Shown here: in pieces, positions 42,060-49,149 of the stretch
Layout of the letters: each line of letters starts with the position of its first letter
Numbering within the stretch: position 1 is the first letter of the stretch
Origin: an uncultured Eubacteriales bacterium
Lineage (GTDB): Bacteria > Bacillota > Clostridia > Oscillospirales > CAG-272
DNA length: 54,142 bases
Assembly (NCBI GenBank): GCA_934462825.1
Contig: CAKSIP010000005.1
Span: 1-54,142, forward strand
Direction: 5' to 3'
Translations under genes and position numbers: made by a program
The notes under the pieces: generated by a model
Told to the model about the DNA's origin: nothing
Database searches by the model: none
The model's input: the letters and a program-made list of their open reading frames with translations, nothing else

Positions 42060-43334
42060 ATGCGAAACGAGCAGACAGAACCCGGCAAAGAAACAGCGCC
42101 CCGACCGTCCCATTCGCGGGAAAACCCGGCGGATACCGAGACGAGACGCTGGCTGGACGTGCAGAAAGCCATGGCGGAGGGGCGTTCCGCGCGAAAAAGC
42201 ACGCGCATGGCCGATCGGATTTTGCTGAGCCTGTGCGCTCTGATGCTGTCGGTTTGCGGCCTTCTGATTTATATTTTGCCGTCGCATGCCTTTTCGGAGG
42301 CGGAAAACCGCCCGCTGACGGTGGCACCGCGGTTTACTTTCCACAGCCTGTTTTCCGGGCAGTTTACCTCCGCGGTTACCGATTTTTATGCCGATCAATT
42401 TCCGTGGCGCAACGCCTTTGTCGAAGTCAAGGCGATGACCGAGTTGGCGGCCTTGCGGCTGGAAAACAATGATGTCATGCTTGGCCGGGACGGATATATC
42501 GTGAAGCGATTGGAATACGACGAGGCCGCTTATGAAACCATTCGCAAGAATATGGACGCTTTGGAAAGCTTTCGCCGTTTCTGCGAAAAAAACGGCACGG
42601 CTTGCACGCTGGCCGTCGTGCCGCGCGGGGAGGATGTGCTGAAATCCAAGCTCCTTTCGACATACGACGGTGTGCGTGCGGCGCAATCGTGGCAGGATGT
42701 CGAGGGCAGAACCGAGACCTTTACCGAACGACTGCGCACGTTGGCGGATGACGGGGCCTATGTCTGGTACAAAACCGATCATCATTATACGGCGCTGGGG
42801 GCGTACTATGTGTATGAAGCACTGGGCGCTTCCTTGGGGTACACGCCGCGGCCGCTGTCCGACTTTACCATGGAATATGCCTCGGACGGCTTTTACGGAA
42901 CCACCTATTCGTCCTCCGGTATGCGCTGGGTGGCGCCGGATACGCTGACCTTTTTCCGTTATGAGGGCGACGAGCGCTTTTATACCTCTTTTTCGTCGGG
43001 GGGCGAGGGCTTTGACGGCTTTTACGACCGCTCGTATCTTGCCGCGCGAGATCAGTACAGCGCCTATCTCGGTGGCAACCATGCGCTGACGCGCGTGACC
43101 TGTCCGGGGGAAACCCGCCCGAAGCTGATGCTCGTAAAAGACAGCTTTTCCCATGCGCTGGCCCCTTTCCTTGCACAGCATTTTGACCTTGTGCTTGTGG
43201 ACTTGCGGTATTATACCTCGTCGGTGCGCCGCCTTTGGGAAGCGGAACAGCCGGATGCAGTGCTGGTGCTTTACGGCCTTGACAGCTTGGCCACCTCGGA
43301 TGAAGCGTCCCGCGTGGCTTACGGTCTAAATTGA
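42060..43334 (+). CDS. DHHW/AlgJ-like single-pass membrane protein
   Basis: 424 residues. Charged N-tail of 52 residues, one membrane helix (ILLSLCALMLSVCGLLIYIL, about 54-73), then an SGNH-hydrolase-like outer domain. Motifs: FSEAENRPLTVAPRFTFHSLFSGQFTSAVTDFYADQFPWRN (family opening), LGRDGYIV, TDHHYTALGAYYVYEAL (the DHHW box, here DHHY), and LMLVKDSFSHALAPFLAQHFD (the Ser of KDSFSHAL is the predicted nucleophile block). Such proteins work with MBOAT acyltransferases to O-acetylate cell-surface polymers. No MBOAT gene is adjacent here, which is unusual. Confidence 0.83.
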   Translation: MRNEQTEPGKETAPRPSHSRENPADTETRRWLDVQKAMAEGRSARKSTRMADRILLSLCALMLSVCGLLIYILPSHAFSEAENRPLTVAPRFTFHSLFSGQFTSAVTDFYADQFPWRNAFVEVKAMTELAALRLENNDVMLGRDGYIVKRLEYDEAAYETIRKNMDALESFRRFCEKNGTACTLAVVPRGEDVLKSKLLSTYDGVRAAQSWQDVEGRTETFTERLRTLADDGAYVWYKTDHHYTALGAYYVYEALGASLGYTPRPLSDFTMEYASDGFYGTTYSSSGMRWVAPDTLTFFRYEGDERFYTSFSSGGEGFDGFYDRSYLAARDQYSAYLGGNHALTRVTCPGETRPKLMLVKDSFSHALAPFLAQHFDLVLVDLRYYTSSVRRLWEAEQPDAVLVLYGLDSLATSDEASRVAYGLN

Positions 43335-43362
43335 GCCGGCCCTTCCGCAGAGCCGGACAAGC

Positions 43363-43785
43363 TCAGCGGATCCCGTTTTGCCTTTCTTGCAGATAGATGG
43401 GAAGCCGTTGCCCGGCGTAAGCGAGCGCTCGCTTTTTGATGCGGAACGCGGAGCGGCGGGACACCTCCATCACTTCGGCGCATTTTTCTACGGACAGCCC
43501 GTGGAGATAATGATATATCAAAAAAATCTTTTCATTGCAATTCCCGAGGGAGAGCACAAAGCGCCGGATTTCAAACATTCGGGCTTTGATCAAGGCATCT
43601 CCTCCGGGAATTTTTTCTTCGGGGAGGAGAGCCTCTGTGCGAAGGGCGTATTTTTTCTCATAGAGATTCATGGCGAGCATGCGATGCAAAAAGCGGTATT
43701 CTTCCAGATATTTCGCCGCTGCGTCGATCGAATCGGACGTGGCGGCCGTGACCGTCCGGGCGGTTTGGATTCTTTCATTCTCCAT
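43363..43785 (-). CDS. Small sigma-region-4-like DNA-binding protein
   Basis: 140 residues. The C-terminal helix-turn-helix, NEKIFLIYHYLHGLSVEKCAEVMEVSRRSAFRIKKRALAYA (about 85-125), looks like sigma factor region 4 or a phage ArpU/sigma-like transcription factor. The N-half is helical (about 20-80) with no region-2 motif, so it is not a complete sigma factor. The start at 43785 has AGGAGG 9 nt upstream, within the end of the preceding gene; the two overlap by about 11 nt and are probably coupled. The role is unknown. It ends 28 nt from the convergent DHHW gene. Confidence 0.62.
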   Translation of the reverse strand: MENERIQTARTVTAATSDSIDAAAKYLEEYRFLHRMLAMNLYEKKYALRTEALLPEEKIPGGDALIKARMFEIRRFVLSLGNCNEKIFLIYHYLHGLSVEKCAEVMEVSRRSAFRIKKRALAYAGQRLPIYLQERQNGIR

Positions 43786-44068
43786 CACAGTCGCCCTCCT
43801 GTGCCCGGTGCTCCGAAAAGCCGCATAGTTTTAAAAGAGTAGTACGGGCGCCTTCTTCGCCCAAAAAGGCAATGAGATCCCACAGGTCAAGGCTTTGCAA
43901 ACAGCTTTTGCAAAGAAGCAGCTCCCGCCCGGTATAATAAAATTCGCCGGGGAAAATCGAGCCTTCGCAGAGGGTACAGCGGTGCGCCGGCGCCGGATCG
44001 CCGGGATAATGTCCGTCAAAGCCGGGGCAGGTGGGGGAACAATATGTCATTTGACAAATATCACACAT
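43775..44068 (-). CDS. Small cysteine-rich, zinc-ribbon-like protein
   Basis: 97 residues. Cys pattern: MCDICQMTYCSPTCPG (C-x2-C, C-x3-C), then HRCTLCEGSIFPG and LLLCKSCLQSL. Eight or more Cys suggest two zinc-binding clusters. The C-terminus has LIAFLGEEGARTTLLKLCGF. I do not recognise the family. The start at 44068 is uncertain: the AAAGGA site is about 16 nt away, and an upstream TTG frame exists. It is the first of a minus-strand pair with the sigma-like gene and is divergent from a LexA-like repressor gene. Confidence 0.55.
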   Translation of the reverse strand: MCDICQMTYCSPTCPGFDGHYPGDPAPAHRCTLCEGSIFPGEFYYTGRELLLCKSCLQSLDLWDLIAFLGEEGARTTLLKLCGFSEHRAQEGDCDGE

Positions 44069-44128
44069 CAGTAAAAACGAATTTTCCTTTCTTTCACGTG
44101 AGACGTGAACAACGCGGTTTAATTGCGG

Positions 44129-44139
44129 ATTTCCGAAAT
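44129..44139. promoter_or_regulatory. Palindromic operator candidate, copy 1
   Basis: ATTTCCGAAAT, an odd palindrome (ATTTC-S-GAAAT), in the region between divergent genes. It lies 16 nt upstream of the -35 box at 44155. Confidence 0.6.
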
Positions 44140-44154
44140 CTTTAACAGATCTAC

Positions 44155-44183
44155 TTGACAAATCCGAATGTATATGATAGAAT
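44155..44183 (+). promoter_or_regulatory. Promoter for the LexA-like repressor gene
   Basis: TTGACA, 17-nt spacer, TAGAAT. The leader to the start at 44313 is about 120 nt and holds two operator candidates. Confidence 0.8.
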
Positions 44184-44238
44184 ACTCGTGCTGGATTCGG
44201 ATCGCAACGTGCCGATCAGAACAGTTATATTGTATCGC

Positions 44239-44273
44239 ATTTCCGAAACTAAGTCAATACATATTTCGGAAAT
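44239..44273. promoter_or_regulatory. Palindromic operator candidates, copies 2 and 3
   Basis: ATTTCCGAAAC (44239-44249) and ATTTCGGAAAT (44263-44273), centres 24 bp apart. Same motif as at 44129. They lie upstream of the repressor start and within its predicted leader. Confidence 0.6.
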
Positions 44274-44312
44274 CATAAATATTTGTGCCTTTGCACAAAC
44301 AGGAGGCCGAAA

Positions 44313-44939
44313 ATGGATTATGCATACTTTGAGCACTTGTTGAAACTGCACAATACCACGGTGTACCGTGTGGCCAAAGCAACGGGAATCCCCAACTCTA
44401 CGTTTACGGATTGGAAAAACGGGCGCTCTTGCCCCAAATCCGACAAGCTGGTGAAGATCGCGGATTATTTCGGCCTGAGCTTGGATATGCTTCTCGGAAC
44501 CGGCAACGGAAAGAGCAGTGAAATTGCCGGTTATATGAGCGTGCGCGCGCGAAAGATGGTGCCGGTGATCGGTGAAATCCGGGCCGGCTCTCCCATCATT
44601 ACCAATGAAACCCTTCTCGGCCACGAATTTGCCGATGTGGAGGATCCGGAGGGGTATTTTTATCTGAAGGTGCGTGGGGACAGCATGAAGGATTGCGGCA
44701 TTATTGACGGATGCCTGGTGCTTTTCCATAAGCAGGCCTATGCGGAAAGCGGAGACATCGTGGCCTGCCTTGTGGACGGCGACTCGGCGACCATTAAGCG
44801 CTTTATCCGCCAGGGGCGTCATGTGACGCTTTGCCCGGAAAACCGGGAGTATGCGCCGATCCGCCTTTCAACCGATGACTTTGAAAGCGGAAGCGCACGG
44901 ATTCTCGGCGTAGCGTCTGAGGTAAAAATCGTACTTTAA
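44313..44939 (+). CDS. LexA/CI-like repressor with S24 self-cleavage domain
   Basis: 208 residues. N-terminal XRE-type helix-turn-helix (about 5-62): YRVAKATGIPNSTFTDWKNGRSCPKSDKLVKIADYFGLSLDMLLG. C-terminal S24 domain (about 85-205): predicted cleavage at A91-G92 in VIGEIRAGSPI, catalytic serine S124 (VRGDSMKD) and lysine K162 (SATIKRF). It should self-cleave on RecA filaments or another signal and lift repression. It is not true LexA, whose N-terminus is a winged helix; it is like phage CI or clostridial XRE-S24 regulators. No phage genes are near. The AGGAGG site is 6 nt from ATG. Three ATTTCSGAAAT sites upstream are likely its operators (inference). An ABC-F gene follows after 10 nt. Confidence 0.88.
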   Translation: MDYAYFEHLLKLHNTTVYRVAKATGIPNSTFTDWKNGRSCPKSDKLVKIADYFGLSLDMLLGTGNGKSSEIAGYMSVRARKMVPVIGEIRAGSPIITNETLLGHEFADVEDPEGYFYLKVRGDSMKDCGIIDGCLVLFHKQAYAESGDIVACLVDGDSATIKRFIRQGRHVTLCPENREYAPIRLSTDDFESGSARILGVASEVKIVL

Positions 44940-44949
44940 GGAGGCCGCT

Positions 44950-46893
44950 ATGACGGTTATCAGTGTCAGTGAACTTACGCTCCGCTTCGGGGTGGAGACG
45001 GTTTTTGAAAATCTTTCTTTTTCGTTGAACGAAAACGATCATCTCGGAATTGTGGGCGTTAACGGTTGCGGAAAAACATCGCTGTTAAAGCTGATTTGCG
45101 GAACCTATACGCCGGATGCCGGACAGATTTATCTTTCGGGCAATGTGTCGATGGGCATGGTTGCGCAGAACGAGGCGTTTGATGAAAAAGAGGAGCAAAA
45201 GAGTGCGCTTGCGTTGATGTATGACGCATTTCCCGAACTGCAAAAGGCCGAGAAAAAGCTGTCCGAGCTTTTGACGCTGCTCATGCAGAAGGGGCTTTCC
45301 GAGGAAACGCATTTGCGCTATCTTAATGAGTATAATGAATGTAACAATCGCTATGTGGCGGAGGGAGGGCTTGAGTACCAAGCACGCTGCGCTTCGATTC
45401 TCAAGCGAATGGGCTACGATGAGGAAGCCATGGCGCGCCCGGTGTCCGAGCTGAGCGGCGGACAGCGCACCCGGCTGTTTCTTGCCAAACAGCTTTGCCG
45501 AGAACCGGATATTCTCTTGCTGGACGAGCCGACCAACCACTTGGATATGGAAACACTGACCTGGCTGGAGAGCTTTTTGGCTTCATACAAAAAATGCCTT
45601 TTGGTGATCTCTCATGACCGTTACTTTCTTGACCGCGTGACGGGAAAAACGCTGATGATTGAAAATCAGCGGGGGCGTTTTTTCACCGGCGGATATTCCG
45701 AGGCGGTGCGCAAGCGCGACGAAGAAAACCGCGTCAACGAAAAGCATTATAAGGAGCAGGAAAAGGAGATTGCCCGTCAAGAGGCCTATATCGCCCAGCA
45801 GAGGCAGTTTAATCGGGAGCGCAACATTATCGCCGCGGAGAGCCGCCTGAAGCTCTTAAGCAAAATGGAACGGGTGGAGCGGCCGAAAGAAGCGCCCCGT
45901 CCGATCCATATGAAGTTTACAAGGCAGTTTGAAAGCGGAAACGATGTTTTAGAGGTTCGGAATTTGGCGGTGGGATATAACGGGCAAAGCGTGATCTCGG
46001 ATCTGAATTTTTCTTTGAAAAAAGGGGAGCGTGCCTTTATCATCGGCCCGAATGGGTGCGGCAAATCGACTTTTATCAAAACGCTGATCGGGAAATTGCC
46101 TCCTGTGTCGGGAACGCCCACCGTCGGATACAACGTGCAGGTGGGGTACTACGATCAGGAAAACCAAAATCTGACCGACGCCAATCGAGTGATCGACGAG
46201 CTTTGGAACGCCTATCCGCAAAAAAAGGAGAACGAAATCCGCAATACGCTGGCGGCCTTTCGCTTTGTGGGGGAGGATGTTTATAAAAAAGTGGCCGTTC
46301 TCAGCGGCGGGGAGAGAGCTCGGCTGACGCTGGCGAAGCTGATTCTTTCCCATATGAATCTTTTGGTGCTGGATGAGCCGACCAACCATCTGGATATTGA
46401 TTCCAAAGAGGCGCTGGAAAGCGCCCTTTCCGAGTTTGACGGCACCATTTTGGCCGTGTCGCACGACCGGTATTTTATTGACAAGCTGGCAACGCGGATT
46501 TTGGCTTTTTGGCCGGGGGAGAGCTTTGCGGGAAGCCTTTTGGACTATCCCATAGGACAGCCGGGCCGTGGGTACCGCGATTTTTCGGAGTATAAAGCAA
46601 GGCGCGAGGCGGAAAGAGAAGCCAAGAGTGCGACCGTGCAAGAAACGCCTGTCAGCGCCGGCAAGGAGCAGTATCGGCAAAATAAGAAAGAGCTCGCCGA
46701 CGCGCGGCGGGAGCAAAAGCGCCGGGAGCGTCTTGCCGCCGAGTCGGAAACGCTGGAAAAGGAGCTGACGGCCATTGACAAGGAGCTGTATGGCCCGGCC
46801 GCGTCGGATTATGTTCGCGCCGCCGAGCTTCAGCGCTTGAAAGACGAAAAAGAGGAGCGCTTGATGGCCATTTATGAAGAAATTGGTGTTTGA
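44950..46893 (+). CDS. ABC-F family ATPase
   Basis: 647 residues, two ABC domains with no membrane part. Domain 1: Walker A GVNGCGKTS near 36-44, signature LSGGQRTRLFLAKQL, Walker B/D-loop LLLDEPTNHLD. The linker (about 240-320) is Glu/Arg-rich, as in translation factors of the EttA/Uup type. Domain 2: GPNGCGKST, LSGGERARLTLAKLI, LVLDEPTNHLD. The C-terminal 80 residues form a coiled coil rich in Lys/Glu (KKELADARREQKRRERLAAESETLEKELTAI), as in Uup/YdiF. Likely acts on the ribosome; antibiotic protection is possible but not shown. Operon with the LexA-like repressor suggests stress control. Confidence 0.9.
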   Translation: MTVISVSELTLRFGVETVFENLSFSLNENDHLGIVGVNGCGKTSLLKLICGTYTPDAGQIYLSGNVSMGMVAQNEAFDEKEEQKSALALMYDAFPELQKAEKKLSELLTLLMQKGLSEETHLRYLNEYNECNNRYVAEGGLEYQARCASILKRMGYDEEAMARPVSELSGGQRTRLFLAKQLCREPDILLLDEPTNHLDMETLTWLESFLASYKKCLLVISHDRYFLDRVTGKTLMIENQRGRFFTGGYSEAVRKRDEENRVNEKHYKEQEKEIARQEAYIAQQRQFNRERNIIAAESRLKLLSKMERVERPKEAPRPIHMKFTRQFESGNDVLEVRNLAVGYNGQSVISDLNFSLKKGERAFIIGPNGCGKSTFIKTLIGKLPPVSGTPTVGYNVQVGYYDQENQNLTDANRVIDELWNAYPQKKENEIRNTLAAFRFVGEDVYKKVAVLSGGERARLTLAKLILSHMNLLVLDEPTNHLDIDSKEALESALSEFDGTILAVSHDRYFIDKLATRILAFWPGESFAGSLLDYPIGQPGRGYRDFSEYKARREAEREAKSATVQETPVSAGKEQYRQNKKELADARREQKRRERLAAESETLEKELTAIDKELYGPAASDYVRAAELQRLKDEKEERLMAIYEEIGV

Positions 46894-46940
46894 AGGATTT
46901 TTTTCAAATTAGTCCAAACAATAGAATCGTGCTTCTCGGC

Positions 46941-46969
46941 TTGACAACGATTTTCCTTTGTGCTATAAT
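46941..46969 (+). promoter_or_regulatory. Full-consensus promoter for the CapD-like gene
   Basis: TTGACA, 17-nt spacer, TATAAT. The leader (about 130 nt) contains a short frame, 47041-47100 (19 codons, MKMEATLRG...), whose stop is 3 nt before the gene start and which includes its ribosome site. Confidence 0.85.
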
Positions 46970-47103
46970 AACAATTATAAAAACAATGGTTGCGAAAAAA
47001 TCCCATGCCAAAGTCGAAAGTGCTGCTACAATGTAACGCCATGAAAATGGAAGCAACGCTCCGCGGTAGTGAAAAACAAATCAAGGAAGGAGGAGAATGA
47101 CTG

Positions 47104-49041
47104 ATGAAAATTCCAAAAATCTTTTCTGCTTTGTTAAAGTGGAGAAAGTGGGTTCTTGCCCTTTTTGATATGTGTTGCCTCCTTTTCGTTGCCTTGATTT
47201 ATAACTTTGCCATCCACGGGGGACGGCTTGTCGAATGGTCGGCGAATTTTATCCGAGATTCGCTGGTCTTGCTGTTTTGCGTCTTCTTTTGCAACATTCT
47301 GTGGGGCGTCTACCAAAGCGTTTGGCGCTATACCGATACGGCTTCCTATATGAAGCTGGTGACGGCGGACGGGCTGGGTGGCGTACTCGCGCTTGTCATT
47401 GTGAAAACGATGGATCATTCGGCTAGTATTTGGTTTTTTGTGAGCGTGGCGGCTTTTACGGCCTTGGTGGCTTTGACCTCCCGATTTGTTTACCGCCTGC
47501 TTTATAAAAAGAGCAATCAGACGTCGGGACATAACGATTTGCATAAAATTCCCGTGGCCATTGTGGGGGCCGGCCAGATCGGCGCTCTTTTGGCGGATGA
47601 ATTGCTGTGCAATCCGAAGTCCAATTATAAGCCCATGTTTTTTATCGACCGCGATAAAGCCAAGGTGGGCAGCCGGGTGGCCGGATTGAAGGTTTACCCG
47701 GAGAGTGATGGCCTTTTGGATTTCATCGAGAAGCAGTCGATCAGTGAGATCTTTATTGCTCTTTCCGGACTTGACAATGACACCGCCACACATTTGTTTG
47801 ATTTTTATCGGAAAACCTCCTGTAAAATCAAAATATACGACTCCTCCGTGCGAGACATTTCCGAAAACACGACCAAGCGTCGGCAGATCCGTGAGTTTCA
47901 AATTGAGGACTTGCTGTTTCGGAAGACCATGTCGCTGAACAACACCGAAACGGCGGCATACTATCAGAACAAGGTGGTGCTTGTGACGGGCGGAGGCGGC
48001 TCCATCGGCAGCGAGCTTTGCCGGCAGATCGCCACCTGTCATCCGAAAAAACTGATTATTGTCGACATTTATGAAAACAACGCTTACGATATTCAGCAGG
48101 AATTGATTCGCAACTACGGCGAGGCGCTGGACCTCGCGGTGGAAATTGCGTCGGTGCGGGATCGGGAACGCTTGGATTGTATTTTCCAGACCTATCGGCC
48201 GGAGATCGTGTTCCATGCGGCGGCGCATAAACACGTTCCGCTGATGGAGCACAGCCGTTGTGAGGCCATTAAAAATAACGTGGTCGGCACGTTTAATACG
48301 GCAGATATGGCGGAAAAATACGGCGTAAAGAAGTTCATTCTCATTTCTACCGATAAAGCCGTCAACCCCACCAATATTATGGGCGCATCCAAGCGGATGT
48401 GCGAAATGATCATTCAGTGTCGCACGGACAGCCGAACCAGCTTTGCGGCCGTGCGCTTCGGCAATGTACTTGGCTCCAATGGCTCGGTAATTCCGCTGTT
48501 CAAGCAGCAGATCGCGGCCGGAGGCCCCGTTACCATTACCGACAAACGAATTATTCGGTATTTTATGACCATTCCCGAAGCCAGCCAGCTTGTGATGGCG
48601 GCGGGCGCCATGGCCAAGCGGGGCGAGCTTTTCGTGCTGGATATGGGAAAACCCGTAAAGATTTACGATTTGGCGGTCAATATGATCCACCTTTCCGGGC
48701 TGGAGCTTGGCAAAGATATTCAAATTGAAGAAATCGGGTTGCGCCCGGGCGAAAAGCTCTATGAGGAGCTTTTGATGAAAAACGAAGCCTTGGACAAAAC
48801 GGAAAATCAAAAGATCTTTATCGAAAAAGATACGCCCCTGTCTCGCCGTGCCGTGGATGAAAAGCTGCAGATTCTTTGGGACGCGGTTGAGGCTTCCAAG
48901 GGAGAATTGGCCTCGGCCTTGATTCAAAAAGCATTCGCGCAAACCGTTCCGACGTTCCATTCGCCCGAATCGGTCAATCGAAACGCCTGCAACGCGGAAG
49001 AAATGAAGGCAGTCGGGATCACCACGGGGGAGCCTTCTTAA
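47104..49041 (+). CDS. CapD/PglF-like nucleotide-sugar 4,6-dehydratase, membrane bound
   Basis: 645 residues. Four N-terminal membrane helices (about 15-140), a first Rossmann domain (IVGAGQIGALLADELL, near 155), and the catalytic extended-SDR domain from about 290: VTGGGGSIGSELCRQI, FHAAAHKHVPLMEHS, STDKAVNPTNIMGASKRMCE. In the catalytic position the usual Tyr of YxxxK is Met (MGASK), as in PglF and FlaA1-type inverting or retaining dehydratases. It converts UDP-GlcNAc to a 4-keto-6-deoxy sugar for surface polysaccharide or glycoprotein glycans. No other glycan synthesis gene is close by. The ribosome site AAGGAGG is upstream. Confidence 0.9.
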   Translation: MKIPKIFSALLKWRKWVLALFDMCCLLFVALIYNFAIHGGRLVEWSANFIRDSLVLLFCVFFCNILWGVYQSVWRYTDTASYMKLVTADGLGGVLALVIVKTMDHSASIWFFVSVAAFTALVALTSRFVYRLLYKKSNQTSGHNDLHKIPVAIVGAGQIGALLADELLCNPKSNYKPMFFIDRDKAKVGSRVAGLKVYPESDGLLDFIEKQSISEIFIALSGLDNDTATHLFDFYRKTSCKIKIYDSSVRDISENTTKRRQIREFQIEDLLFRKTMSLNNTETAAYYQNKVVLVTGGGGSIGSELCRQIATCHPKKLIIVDIYENNAYDIQQELIRNYGEALDLAVEIASVRDRERLDCIFQTYRPEIVFHAAAHKHVPLMEHSRCEAIKNNVVGTFNTADMAEKYGVKKFILISTDKAVNPTNIMGASKRMCEMIIQCRTDSRTSFAAVRFGNVLGSNGSVIPLFKQQIAAGGPVTITDKRIIRYFMTIPEASQLVMAAGAMAKRGELFVLDMGKPVKIYDLAVNMIHLSGLELGKDIQIEEIGLRPGEKLYEELLMKNEALDKTENQKIFIEKDTPLSRRAVDEKLQILWDAVEASKGELASALIQKAFAQTVPTFHSPESVNRNACNAEEMKAVGITTGEPS

Positions 49042-49080
49042 AGAGGCGGTGCTCCATCAGAGAGCCGCGGACATAAAATA

Positions 49081-49125
49081 AAGGGAGTGCTAAAAAACTC
49101 AGCATGAGTTTTTTAGCACTCCCTT
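49081..49125. repeat. Dispersed palindrome, type A copy 3
   Basis: Perfect 21-bp inverted repeat, loop GCA; the inner arm is GTGCTAAAAAACTCA. It lies between the convergent CapD-like and GH35 genes. Confidence 0.92.
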
Positions 49126-49149
49126 GTTTATGGGCAAGCTTTTGGCTTT

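Noticed and set aside
44313..44939. Calling the repressor LexA
   Set aside because: The N-terminal domain is an XRE-type helix-turn-helix rather than the LexA winged helix, and the operator candidates differ from the LexA box.
44129..46893. Prophage region, suggested by the CI-like repressor
   Set aside because: No integrase, portal, terminase, capsid or lysis genes are nearby; flanking genes are ordinary chromosomal ones.
47134..48960. Long minus-strand frame opposite the CapD-like gene
   Set aside because: Shadow of a well-supported plus-strand gene with consensus promoter.
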